From positions 1-38,181 of the forward strand of contig JAFGBX010000068.1 of the NCBI GenBank assembly GCA_016932935.1: 38,181 nucleotides of DNA, written 5' to 3'. The notes under the pieces are model-generated. The model had not been told where the DNA came from. It saw nothing but the letters and a program-made list of their open reading frames with translations, and made no database searches. Positions 24,863 through 32,531 of this stretch are shown piece after piece. Source of the stretch: Promethearchaeota archaeon (GTDB lineage: Archaea > Asgardarchaeota > Lokiarchaeia > Sigyniarchaeales > Sigyniarchaeaceae). Every line of letters begins with the position of its first letter. Position 1 is the first letter of the stretch. The position numbers were made by a program, and so were the translations under genes.

Positions 24863-25465
24863 TTAGATCTCCTCTGGTCCGAATGCGAAACGACTGATCA
24901 CGCCGCCGATGAGCCCGCCGAGAATGGAGAACCCGACGGGGGTGATGATCACACCGCCCAGGAATGGCAAGACCGATCCACCCTTCAAGATGACCTCCGT
25001 GATCAAATCCTTGTTCGCGATTACCTTCAACAGCATGTAGACCAATACCTCCACGATGACGAACACCGCGGCAGCGAGAATGCCCTTCTTTATCGACTGG
25101 GAGAATAAGCCCGAGAGCAGGCCACAAACCAGCCACGAGAGCATCGCGGGGAGGAAGAACAAAAAGACGTTATTCGGCATTAACGTGCTCGGGTTGATTG
25201 AGAAGAAACCAAGTATGTCCGGGTTGAACACAGCAACCTGCACGCCTGGTAATATTTCTTGAACGAATGCGCCGTCAAAAGGTTCCGGGAATCCCGCGCT
25301 GAAGAGCCCTGACAACCCGCTCGTCCAACCAGAGGGCGTGCCAAGAGCGCTTAACAAGTCCTGGAACGTGACGAACATATCTCCGTTGATGAGCGCGAAC
25401 ACGTGGGGGAGAAAGATCGAACCAACGATGCCGACGAGTAAACCCAATCCTATGGCTCCTTTCAT
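24863..25465 (-). CDS. Membrane protein of unknown function
   Basis: A 200-residue protein that I do not recognise. It starts with a hydrophobic segment (~3-25, GLGLLVGIVGSIFLPHVFAL) that may be an uncleaved signal or anchor. A soluble part follows (~30-92) with many Gly, Phe and Pro residues, then hydrophobic segments at ~97-120, 128-148 and 160-190, and a short charged tail. The last two segments are Gly-rich (GGVIITPVGFSILGGLIGGVI). No catalytic motif is visible. It is convergent with the nucleotidyltransferase gene. A TATA-like GATATAAG about 25 bases before the ATG suggests a leaderless or very short-leader transcript. Confidence 0.6.
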   Translation of the reverse strand: MKGAIGLGLLVGIVGSIFLPHVFALINGDMFVTFQDLLSALGTPSGWTSGLSGLFSAGFPEPFDGAFVQEILPGVQVAVFNPDILGFFSINPSTLMPNNVFLFFLPAMLSWLVCGLLSGLFSQSIKKGILAAAVFVIVEVLVYMLLKVIANKDLITEVILKGGSVLPFLGGVIITPVGFSILGGLIGGVISRFAFGPEEI

Positions 25466-25758
25466 GGTTTTGCACCTTCACGTTATGTCGCTTATATCCG
25501 TATCGACAACCACAAGCGACAAATTAGATGACTTCTCGTATCAGAACTATTTAAAATTTTGTAGAACCCCTTGACAAGATAATCGGGAATCAAACGATGG
25601 TTTCTGGCCACGAAAAATGGACGCGTTCGATAGACACTCGTTATTCAAATCGTTTCATTGAACCATGGCTATTTCTCACCACATTGAATGCAATTACCTG
25701 TACATGGTGTGATCTGTGGGACGAGTCCCTGGGTGAAACATGGCGGATGATGAACGGA
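25466..25758. other. AT-richer gap without a gene
   Basis: No coding frame with supporting features is visible in these 293 bases. GTCGCTT (25487-25493) and AAGCGAC (25514-25520) form an inverted repeat 20 bases apart around the likely TATA element of the leftward membrane-protein gene (CTTATATCC, ~25491-25499). ATTTAAAATTTT (~25549-25560) could be a further promoter element. Nothing else is seen. Confidence 0.4.
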
Positions 25759-26595
25759 TCATAGTCTTGGGTTTGCATAACAGTAGATGCACCCGTGCTT
25801 GCAGATCATGTCGTAGGAACCGATATCCTTGCTCCTGGTGCATCCGCAATTTTCACGCTGCCCCGTGTCTCGTTGGGTCGTCGCTTGCTCGGAGAAGAGC
25901 CGGGTAAGGAGGGCGCCATCGATGCAGGAGGATCTCTCGACCAAACCTGGGATCAAGATGTCCTCGTTGCAGCACGCGAAGACGTTGATGCCGAACCGTT
26001 TTGCGACGAGCGCGATCTTCCTCGCGGTTGACTTCCGCAACTCGGGAGACGGCTCGACGAAGGGAAACCCGCGTCGCGAAGCCCTGCGCCGGCATTTCCC
26101 GTACCATTGCGCGAAACTGATCGTGTTCCTGTTAACGCCTATCGCCGCCATCGCAGACGCGATCGTCTCGTAGTCCTGCGTGTTGTCCTTGAGGAGCTCG
26201 CCCTCCTTCCAGAAGACGATCGGGTCGAAGCGCCAGTTGATGGTCTCCGGCCCGTAGCACAATGCGATCTCCTTCGCTTGAGCGAGGCGCTGTTCCAGGG
26301 ATGCCGTTACCCCGGGTTCGAGGAATTGAAGATTCTTGTTCCCATAGCCGTTGATGGTGAACTGGAACGTTTGGTTGTAATCCGAGAAGGCATCACGTCT
26401 GGCTATGAGCCGGGAGAAGTCCTTCGACCACCAGACGATCGAGTGCACCTCCTCGGGCCTCAACGGGACAGTGTACTCCTGCCGGTTGAACGGGTTCTTG
26501 ACCCTCGCGAACCCCCTCTTGAACCACTCGATGACGTCGTCGAGGAACCAGCGTGGGATGTCGGTCCTTCGCGAGGCCGATATCACGGTTTTCAT
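25759..26595 (-). CDS. DUF1848-family protein with C-terminal cysteine cluster
   Basis: A 278-residue protein of the DUF1848 family. It begins TVISASRRTDIP, continues with VHSIVWWSKDFSRLI (~50-63) and INWRFDPIVFW (~118-128), and ends with CGCTRSKDIG and CKHGCIYCYANP. The last motif has the CxxxCxxC spacing of radical SAM enzymes, but at the C-terminus instead of the N-terminus, and the barrel-like part comes before it. It may therefore be a radical SAM-like protein with a rearranged order; this is inference. Function is unknown. It is divergent from speD across a shared TATA-like region, with the ATG at 26595 about 26 bases from that box. Confidence 0.82.
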   Translation of the reverse strand: MKTVISASRRTDIPRWFLDDVIEWFKRGFARVKNPFNRQEYTVPLRPEEVHSIVWWSKDFSRLIARRDAFSDYNQTFQFTINGYGNKNLQFLEPGVTASLEQRLAQAKEIALCYGPETINWRFDPIVFWKEGELLKDNTQDYETIASAMAAIGVNRNTISFAQWYGKCRRRASRRGFPFVEPSPELRKSTARKIALVAKRFGINVFACCNEDILIPGLVERSSCIDGALLTRLFSEQATTQRDTGQRENCGCTRSKDIGSYDMICKHGCIYCYANPRL

Positions 26596-26620
26596 CAGAC
26601 GGGTGCTCGAGTAACCAAAA

Positions 26621-26629
26621 GCATTTATA
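26621..26629. promoter_or_regulatory. Shared TATA-like box between DUF1848 and speD
   Basis: GCATTTATA reads TTTATA on the plus strand and TATAAATGC on the minus strand. It is ~25-30 bases from both ATG 26652 (speD) and ATG 26595 (DUF1848), so both transcripts would be nearly leaderless. Confidence 0.5.
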
Positions 26630-26651
26630 GCATGCGCGTCTCCAGCGCCTC

Positions 26652-27011
26652 ATGAGCTCCCCGTACACGACCATGAGGCACGCCACGGCATGGCTGCGGA
26701 AGTGTGGCTTGTCCAGGGAGGACCTGAACGATTTACCGTTCTTGAGGGCGCAGTTCTCGCTGGCCTTGGAGGCTTGCAAGACGCGGGTGATCGGGATCGA
26801 CGGGCACCGGTTCGAACCGGAGGGGGTCACTTTGACGGCGATCCTCGCCGATTCGCATGCCGTGCTCCACACGTGGCCAGAGGAGGCCTTCGTGATGGTC
26901 GAAATATTCACTTGCGGCCATCGGGGGGATCCGATGGGCGGTATAAGGTTCCTCGTCGGCGTGTTCAAGCCCCGCTCGCACGAGATCCAGGACACCATCT
27001 CGAGGATCTGA
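26652..27011 (+). CDS. speD: S-adenosylmethionine decarboxylase proenzyme family (SpeD)
   Basis: A 119-residue protein of the small class-1 AdoMet decarboxylase family, which makes decarboxylated AdoMet for polyamines using a pyruvoyl group formed by self-cleavage. The motif ADSHAVLHTWPE has the pyruvoyl-forming Ser68, His73 is the proton-transfer histidine, and Cys88 lies in FTCG. The residue before the cleaved Ser is Asp67, where the family usually has Glu. The length is normal for archaeal and bacterial members. Some archaeal relatives decarboxylate arginine instead, which sequence alone does not settle. No spermidine synthase is nearby. Confidence 0.9.
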   Translation: MSSPYTTMRHATAWLRKCGLSREDLNDLPFLRAQFSLALEACKTRVIGIDGHRFEPEGVTLTAILADSHAVLHTWPEEAFVMVEIFTCGHRGDPMGGIRFLVGVFKPRSHEIQDTISRI

Positions 27012-27134
27012 CCCGACTTCTGCAAGGTTCCACGGTTCCTGGGATGTCGTCGTGGATGACGTTTTAATTCCACGGTGCCTTCCAACGCCTCGTTTTCCGA
27101 TCTAGACCACGTGTCGCGGGGTTCGTAAGAAAGG

Positions 27135-28211
27135 ATGCTCTCCGAGATTCCCATGCAGATCTACCTCTTGGCGTTCGGCGTCATATATGTGGTCATCTCG
27201 ATACGGATACGCTCTTTGCCCGGCAAGTCGGGGCACGACTTCGCCAACGAGCTCATCAACGCCGGTATGTGGTTCGTCGGGGCGGCGATCTACCCCTTCT
27301 CCTACTCGCCAGGCATCGATCCGGACGTGAAGAACTATTTCCACCTGTTCTCGGACCTCGCCATGGTCGGCATCTTCCTCATAATCATCGTCATCGTGGC
27401 GCGCCAGAGGCTCTTGATGTCGAGAGATCCCGGCTTCGTCAAGCGCAAGGACTTCGAGGCGTTCGCGGCGACCTTCTCCCCTGAGTACAACCTGCGGCAG
27501 GACATGGCCAGGAAGGCGTTCCACCTGTTGATCCCCGCGTTCGTCCTCGCCATGTACCTGCTCGGGACGGCGGCTGTCTCGTGGCTGGGGGTCGACTTCG
27601 TGTCCGGCCACGACCTCGGCATTTTCCTCATCATCAACTGCGGCTTCGGCGGGCTGTTCCTGTTCGCAGCCGCGGACGTCGTGCGCCTCTCCTACTTCTT
27701 CAAGGACAAGGGCCTGTCGATCTTCCACTTGCTCCCGACGACGGTGCTCAACATCCTGACCAAGCGCATGCACAAGCGGGAACTGTACACGTTCATCCCG
27801 ACGGTCCTGATCTTGCAGTCTTTCATCCCGTTCCTCCCCGCGCCATTCTCCGTCTTCGCCACGGTGACGCTCATCGCGTCGATATCCGACGCGGCGGCGA
27901 GCATCGTCGGCAAGGCTTCCCAACAGGCATGCCCCGACCGGTACATCTTCCCCTCGTCCCGGTACAGGTACTACAAAAAAAAGACCGTCCCGGGATATAT
28001 CGCGGGCTTTCTCGCGACCTTGTTCATCACCTGGTTGATGCTCGTCGCCTTCCCCGTGCCTGGCGCAAGCTTGACATCGGTTGTGGTCGGCCCCATCATC
28101 GTTGCATCCATCTTCGTCATCCTGGACGTCTTGAGCTTGCCCGTGAACGACAACATCCTCAACCCCATCTTGTGCGGCCTTGCCATGCTCGCGTGCTTGC
28201 TGTTCGTGTAG
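27135..28211 (+). CDS. Dolichol/phytol kinase-family membrane protein
   Basis: A 358-residue protein with about eight to nine hydrophobic segments. Family motifs are ARKAFHLLIP (R126, K127, H130), SDAAASIVGK with Asp252, and KKKTVPGYIAGF (~282-293), the pattern of dolichol kinase SEC59 and phytol kinase VTE5 (COG0170). The family phosphorylates polyprenols with CTP, or acts on related lipids. In archaea it could supply lipid carriers for N-glycosylation or recycle geranylgeraniol for membrane lipids. It acts in the membrane. The upstream sequence AAGAAAGG lies next to the ATG at 27135, a weak ribosome-binding site. No related lipid gene is in the window. Confidence 0.8.
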   Translation: MLSEIPMQIYLLAFGVIYVVISIRIRSLPGKSGHDFANELINAGMWFVGAAIYPFSYSPGIDPDVKNYFHLFSDLAMVGIFLIIIVIVARQRLLMSRDPGFVKRKDFEAFAATFSPEYNLRQDMARKAFHLLIPAFVLAMYLLGTAAVSWLGVDFVSGHDLGIFLIINCGFGGLFLFAAADVVRLSYFFKDKGLSIFHLLPTTVLNILTKRMHKRELYTFIPTVLILQSFIPFLPAPFSVFATVTLIASISDAAASIVGKASQQACPDRYIFPSSRYRYYKKKTVPGYIAGFLATLFITWLMLVAFPVPGASLTSVVVGPIIVASIFVILDVLSLPVNDNILNPILCGLAMLACLLFV

Positions 28212-28234
28212 TCGGTGGAGCGCCCGGCTGCAAC

Positions 28235-28244
28235 CTTTAAATAG
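28235..28244 (+). promoter_or_regulatory. TATA-like box upstream of the CARF gene
   Basis: CTTTAAATAG lies 46 bases before ATG 28281, the same spacing as at 9316, 10710 and 23561. It ends the 69-base gap after the kinase gene. Confidence 0.55.
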
Positions 28245-28280
28245 TTGATAAGGCAAACCTCTTAGCAGCGCACGCGGTCG

Positions 28281-29171
28281 ATGGTGGAGCGGATGCCCGT
28301 GGAGAAGCAAGTCAATCCCCTGTACAAGGAGAAGGTTCACGTCGCGTTCTTGGGGTGGGAGATAGACAGGATAGTCCGCCCGGTGCTCGAGATGCGGGGG
28401 AACCGGCTCATCCTCATCTGCTTTCCGAAGGAAACGGAGGGGGCATGGGATTACCTCGGTGAGGTCAAGCGCCAGCTCGATCAAAAGGGAATCCCAGTCG
28501 AGGTCGTCCAGGAATCCCTGTACGAGCTCGTCGACCTGCTCTCGGTTCTGAACAAGGTGTTCCAGGTCGAGCGTCTGAAGGGTAACGAGATCCTCATCAA
28601 CGTGAGCGCGGGGACCAAGATTTCCGCCTGCGCGTCGACGATCGCGGCGATGGCAGCCAAGGACGTGACCGCCTACTACGTCCACATGGAAAAGTACTTC
28701 CCGAAGGACAACCCGGCCTTCAAGAAGGACGACCCGCTGCAGCCGCTCACGTGGGGCTTTAAGGGCACGACGGCGCTGCCAGAGTGCCAGATCATGCTGC
28801 CAGATCAGAAATACATCAAGACCCTGCACGCCATCAAGAAGATGAACGACAAGGGCCACCCGAAGGTCTACATCAAGGACTTGATAGAGAGTTTGAAGGA
28901 AAGAAGCGTCATCAACGTGAAGCCAAACAAGGAGCCGCGGAAGGAGACGAGTTCGGAGTACATGGCCATCAAGGCGATCATGGAGCGGCTCGTCCAATGG
29001 AACTACCTGACGATCGCGCCGAAGAAGCGGAACCGGTTCGTCGAGCTCACCGAAAAGGGCCGGAACGCCATCGACATGTACCTCAGCTTCGACCTCGATG
29101 AGGCGGACTTGAAGGCAAGCAAGGGCGAGCCGATCGTGGAGTGGATAGGCTTGCTGAAGAATCGGGAATGA
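28281..29171 (+). CDS. CARF-like domain plus winged helix (DUF6293/HFX_2341 type)
   Basis: A 296-residue protein. Residues ~15-140 form a Rossmann-like domain: VHVAFLGWEIDRIVRP, RLILICFPKE, and ILINVSAGTKISACASTIAAM with Asn107, the conserved N(V)xxGTK motif of CARF domains, which bind cyclic or linear nucleotides. Residues ~165-275 are a winged helix that ends with FVELTEKGRNAIDMYL. This combination matches the DUF6293 family of archaeal regulators. CARF proteins usually accompany CRISPR-Cas, but no cas gene or array is in the window, so a nucleotide-sensing transcription factor is more likely. It is followed by the convergent FwdB-like gene after nine bases. Confidence 0.8.
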   Translation: MVERMPVEKQVNPLYKEKVHVAFLGWEIDRIVRPVLEMRGNRLILICFPKETEGAWDYLGEVKRQLDQKGIPVEVVQESLYELVDLLSVLNKVFQVERLKGNEILINVSAGTKISACASTIAAMAAKDVTAYYVHMEKYFPKDNPAFKKDDPLQPLTWGFKGTTALPECQIMLPDQKYIKTLHAIKKMNDKGHPKVYIKDLIESLKERSVINVKPNKEPRKETSSEYMAIKAIMERLVQWNYLTIAPKKRNRFVELTEKGRNAIDMYLSFDLDEADLKASKGEPIVEWIGLLKNRE

Positions 29172-29180
29172 CCGCCGGCT

Positions 29181-30404
29181 TCACGCGCGCCCGAGTAACT
29201 CGGCCAGGATCTCAGCGTCCGACTTTTTCCCGTCGGGCTCCTGCAAGGGCGTTCGCAGCACCAAGCTGGTGCCATCGAGGCGCGTCGCCGTGCCGCCGGA
29301 TTCGATGCCCGAAATGCTGGGTGGGAGGACGACACGTGCCGCGTCCGTCGTCGGCGTCCGCTTGAAGTCGACGGCGATCACCGGAACGCCGCTCGCAGCC
29401 AGCGCGGCGTTACCCGCACATTTGCTGACGATGTCAGAACCGAACGCGAGAATCACATCTCCATCTTCCACGTGGGATGGCAGGTCTAGAACGTCGAAGC
29501 ATTCGAAGTTCCCGGCAGCGCTTGCGAGCTCGTGCAAGACGCCCGCGGCGTTCCACGAGTAGAACAGCGGGAGCAGCGCCACACGGCGCTTCTCGTTCGA
29601 GGCACGGACGAACCGCAACAGGCCGTCGAGGAAGCCCGGGTGGCCGTGGAGGAACTGCCGGTTCAAGATGCCCTCGCCGACGAAGAGAGTGCAGTACTCG
29701 GAGGTTTTGAAGGCCTCCACGAGGTCATTCGTGAGCGGGTCGCTCACCTTTTGGCCGGCCAATCCAGACGACATGGAATCGAGCACGCCCGCGTGGTTCT
29801 GGTCGTCTACGAGGATCTTGATGTCCGCGCGCTCCATCGTTGGAGACGGATAATCGTCGATGACGGCGAGCTTCTTGACCTCCTTCCCCGACTGGCGGTA
29901 ACGTCCCCTCGCGAACACGGTGCGCACGAGCAGTTTCGGTGCGAGGTCGACGGGGTTCGCGGCCCAGAACACGATCAAGTCGGCGTTGTTCACGGCTTCG
30001 CCGAGCGTGAAAAACTCGATCCCGTTTTTTTTGATCGAAGTCGTTAGTTGCTGGTGGACATCGAAGTCCGGAACGGCCAAGCTGGCGCCGATTTTCGTGG
30101 CGAGGTTCACGAGGCCAGCGATGGCCTCGTTGGTCACGTGCGTGCCTCCGGCGATCACGACCTTCCTCGCCCCCTTGAGGATCCGAGCGGCCTCGGCGAG
30201 CGCGTCGTCGAAGGAGGCTCCCTTACCGCCGACGAGCGGGGCGTTCAGGAGGGGCTTGGCACCCGAGGGGAGGATCTTCTTGCTGCCCCTGAGGCACGCG
30301 TTGTGGACGGCCAGGATCTTGCCGAGCTGCACGTCGACCGAGATGTCGTCGCAGAGCAACGCGCAGCCAGTGCACGTCATGCGGTTTTTAGTCTCGACTG
30401 ACAT
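29181..30404 (-). CDS. fwdB: FwdB-like formylmethanofuran dehydrogenase subunit lacking the Mo/W cysteine
   Basis: A 407-residue protein of the FwdB/FmdB family, in which the pterin-bound Mo or W reduces CO2 to formate for methanofuran. The [4Fe-4S] ligands C11, C14, C18 and C37 (CTGCALLCDD and NACLRG) are present. At the place where the family has VCHGP with the metal-ligand Cys (residue 118 in the Methanothermobacter enzyme), this protein reads DVHQQ with Val116-His117; the codon is GTC, not a selenocysteine TGA. The usual NPxxAHPRHxxRY is NPVDLAPKLLVRT. The family's catalytic metal site thus looks altered, as in the FhcB subunit of methylotrophic bacteria. The alignment is by eye. The upstream neighbour is an Fe-S protein, six bases away. 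Confidence 0.78.
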   Translation of the reverse strand: MSVETKNRMTCTGCALLCDDISVDVQLGKILAVHNACLRGSKKILPSGAKPLLNAPLVGGKGASFDDALAEAARILKGARKVVIAGGTHVTNEAIAGLVNLATKIGASLAVPDFDVHQQLTTSIKKNGIEFFTLGEAVNNADLIVFWAANPVDLAPKLLVRTVFARGRYRQSGKEVKKLAVIDDYPSPTMERADIKILVDDQNHAGVLDSMSSGLAGQKVSDPLTNDLVEAFKTSEYCTLFVGEGILNRQFLHGHPGFLDGLLRFVRASNEKRRVALLPLFYSWNAAGVLHELASAAGNFECFDVLDLPSHVEDGDVILAFGSDIVSKCAGNAALAASGVPVIAVDFKRTPTTDAARVVLPPSISGIESGGTATRLDGTSLVLRTPLQEPDGKKSDAEILAELLGRA

Positions 30405-30410
30405 GGCGTC

Positions 30411-30881
30411 TCACGTCTTGATCTCTATCGCGTACCTCGGGCAGTAGATCTCGCACACGCGGCAATTCGTGCGCGGGGGTGTGTATCGCCGGCACTCCTC
30501 GATGCTCTTGATCTTGCACTTGCCGTCCTCCAGGGCGTAGATGATGCCCTTGGGGAGCGGCAGGTCGGGGGCCTTCCCGCTCAAGCATTCCAGGCTGAAC
30601 CGCGGGTTCACGGGGCAGGCGATCACGCAGATACCGCAGCCGTCGCACGCGTCCTCGTTCAACACGATGCCCGTCTCCGTCGCCTGCTTCAACGGCTCGG
30701 TGATCGCCCGCAACTTTTCCAGGTTCTGCGCGTTCTTCGGTTCCAGGATGGGCGGGCAGTCCTCCGGCTGCTTCGTGCCCTTCAGCAGCTCGACGGCGAA
30801 CTGCATGCACAGCATACCGCATTTCTTGCAGTTTGTTTTCGGGAGTAATTTGTAGACGTCCAGCGCGTTGATCCCGCCCAT
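30411..30881 (-). CDS. Iron-sulfur protein with Cdh-gamma-like and ferredoxin domains
   Basis: A 156-residue protein. The N-terminus DVYKLLPKTNCKKCGMLC resembles the Fe-S module (PF04060) of the acetyl-CoA decarbonylase/synthase gamma subunit. Next, ACDGCGICVIACP is a [4Fe-4S] ferredoxin motif, and NCRVCEIYCP with further cysteines (C near residue 129) is a second. The cysteine count allows three clusters. It probably hands electrons to the FwdB-like protein, whose start is six bases downstream in the same operon. ATG 30881 is used. No electron-transfer partner beyond the adjacent genes can be named. The TATA-like CTTATATC at 30933 is ~50 bases upstream on the minus strand. Confidence 0.75.
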   Translation of the reverse strand: MGGINALDVYKLLPKTNCKKCGMLCMQFAVELLKGTKQPEDCPPILEPKNAQNLEKLRAITEPLKQATETGIVLNEDACDGCGICVIACPVNPRFSLECLSGKAPDLPLPKGIIYALEDGKCKIKSIEECRRYTPPRTNCRVCEIYCPRYAIEIKT

Positions 30882-30930
30882 TACGAAACACCTTGGAGAA
30901 CGAACCGTCGTGTGAAAAAGGGCTCCAAGC

Positions 30931-30940
30931 TTCTTATATC
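30931..30940 (-). promoter_or_regulatory. TATA-like box for the Fe-S/FwdB-like operon
   Basis: TTCTTATATC (GATATAAGAA on the minus strand) lies 50-59 bases before ATG 30881. The 160-base gap between this operon and hdrC holds no other clear promoter for hdrC; CCCTTTAGTAGAAA near 30944 is a weak candidate. Confidence 0.45.
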
Positions 30941-31041
30941 AAACCCTTTAGTAGAAAAACCATGAATGCTATGAGTTCTTCGACACGAAGCTGGAGCATC
31001 ATTCGGTTGCTCATGGTCGTGTCTGTCCAGTGGTGCACACG

Positions 31042-31575
31042 ATGATTCCCGACGCGGATGCTGGTGATACGAATGGGAACGCGCTGGTGGACGCCATCAA
31101 CCGGCACCCGCTGGCGGGCACGGACTATCTCTCATGCATCCAGTGCGGGCGCTGCGTCGGCTCCTGCCCGGCGGCGACGGTCTCCCCGACCTTCAACATG
31201 CGCCTCATCAACAAGCGGATCCAGGAGGGCGACGAGAGCTTGCTCGTGGAGCGCGACATCTGGGACTGCTTCTACTGCCAGGCGTGCGTGAACCTCTGCC
31301 CGCGCGAGAACATCGACTCGTTCAAGACGATCATCATCCTGCGCGACCTCGCCCTGGAGCGCGGGTCTGGCGTGGAACACCTGAAGCGGATGCTCCCCGT
31401 CATGCGCGGGTACCTGGAGAAGGGCGTCATCACTGACGGCGACTCGTGGATGGATCCGGGGGCTGCCGAGGAGGTGCGCAAGATCAACGAGATCACGGGC
31501 GCCACGGCCCGCGTGGAGCGGCTCGAGGCGCGGCTGCGCGAGAAGGAAGCTGGGGGGGGGCGACGGCGGGCGTGA
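31042..31575 (+). CDS. hdrC: Heterodisulfide reductase subunit C-like protein
   Basis: A 177-residue iron-sulfur protein. SCIQCGRCVGSCP and WDCFYCQACVNLCP each bind a [4Fe-4S] cluster, as in HdrC and its relatives. The family passes electrons from HdrA or a hydrogenase to HdrB. ATG 31042 is preferred; GTG 31030 and 31033 are also in frame. A coiled-coil C-terminal tail (VERLEARLREKEAGG) is longer than usual. The stop TGA overlaps the GTG of hdrB (GTGA), so the two are translationally coupled. No HdrA is in the window. Confidence 0.88.
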   Translation: MIPDADAGDTNGNALVDAINRHPLAGTDYLSCIQCGRCVGSCPAATVSPTFNMRLINKRIQEGDESLLVERDIWDCFYCQACVNLCPRENIDSFKTIIILRDLALERGSGVEHLKRMLPVMRGYLEKGVITDGDSWMDPGAAEEVRKINEITGATARVERLEARLREKEAGGGRRRA

Positions 31576-32531
31576 TTGACGGCAAGGGGAAGGGACCTGG
31601 CATCAACCAGGCCCGCCTGGCGGCGATCCCCTCGCTGGGCGACAAGTTCTTCTACTTTCAGGGCTGCACCGAGCGGGCGTACCCGGGCATCAACGGCGCG
31701 TTCATCGAGACGTGCAAGCTGCTCGGGGCCTCCCCAGAGACGAGCGACGAGCAGTCTTGCTGCACCGGCAACTTCCTCGCGTTCAACACGGCGCCGCTCC
31801 AAACGCCGCTCGTCATCACGCAGCGACACTATGCCGTGATCAAGGCCAAGGCGCCTGCTTGCGTCACGACGTGCAACGGCTGCTTCTCCTCGTTCTTGAT
31901 GTGCGACACTTACCTCAAGCAGCAGCGATGGAAGGACTACACGAGGGGGGTTATGGAGCAGATCGGGAAGGACGTCGTCGAGGGCGTGCCCGTGTTCCAC
32001 GCGGGCGAGTTCTACTACAAGAACCGGGCGGGGATCGCGCAGCACGCCCGCCGGAGCCTTGACGGGTTGAAGGTGGCGGTCCATTACGGCTGCCACTTCC
32101 TGCACCAGGATGACCCGGCCACCTTGCTCGACGACTACGAGAACCCGGGCATCCTCGAGGAGGTGGTGAGGGGTATGGGCGGCGAGCCCGTGGACTACCG
32201 GGAGCGCCTCGCGTGCTGCGGCGCGGGCCTCAACCAGCGCATGCTGCACGACGACCGCACCAACTCGCTCAAGATCACGCTGCGGAAGATGGAGAGCATG
32301 AAGAAGAGCGGGGCCGAGGCGATCGTCGTCGTGTGCCCGTACTGCTTGCTCCACCTCGACAACGCGCAAGCAGAGCTCGAGGTCGAGTTCGACGCGGAGT
32401 TCGACATCCCCGTCTTGCACCTCGCGGAGCTCGTCGGGATGCTCTACGACCTGCCCACGTCCACCCTGCGCCTCGACGCGCACAAGGTCGGCGTGGAAAC
32501 AGTGTCAGAGAAGCTCGGCTATTCCGGCTGA
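31572..32531 (+). CDS. hdrB: Heterodisulfide reductase subunit B-like protein
   Basis: A 319-residue protein with the two CCG cysteine sets that hold the special [4Fe-4S] clusters at which HdrB splits the CoM-CoB disulfide: FQGCTERAYPG, SCCTGNF and CNGC in the first, and HYGCHF, ACCGAG and CPYC in the second. The GTG start at 31572 overlaps the hdrC stop; a frame open further back to 31446 runs inside hdrC and is rejected. In non-methanogens HdrB-type proteins work with other disulfides or quinones, so the substrate is uncertain. The gene overlaps the convergent polyferredoxin by 13 bases. Confidence 0.88.
   Translation: MIDGKGKGPGINQARLAAIPSLGDKFFYFQGCTERAYPGINGAFIETCKLLGASPETSDEQSCCTGNFLAFNTAPLQTPLVITQRHYAVIKAKAPACVTTCNGCFSSFLMCDTYLKQQRWKDYTRGVMEQIGKDVVEGVPVFHAGEFYYKNRAGIAQHARRSLDGLKVAVHYGCHFLHQDDPATLLDDYENPGILEEVVRGMGGEPVDYRERLACCGAGLNQRMLHDDRTNSLKITLRKMESMKKSGAEAIVVVCPYCLLHLDNAQAELEVEFDAEFDIPVLHLAELVGMLYDLPTSTLRLDAHKVGVETVSEKLGYSG

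Noticed and set aside
27102-28997. Long open frame of 631 codons on the minus strand
   Set aside because: It covers the dolichol-kinase-like and CARF genes in antisense and its sequence is a charged low-complexity shadow.
28281-29171. CRISPR-Cas system suggested by the CARF-like protein and the TPR-CHAT protein
   Set aside because: No repeat-spacer array, Cas10, Cas7, Cas1 or Cas2 gene is visible, and the two genes are 24 kb apart.
29181-30404. Selenocysteine in the FwdB-like protein in place of the missing Cys
   Set aside because: The codon at the expected position is GTC (Val) and the frame contains no internal TGA.
31446-31571. Upstream extension of hdrB
   Set aside because: It is another reading frame of the hdrC gene (Gly/Arg-rich), and the GTGA overlap at 31572 gives a normal HdrB start.
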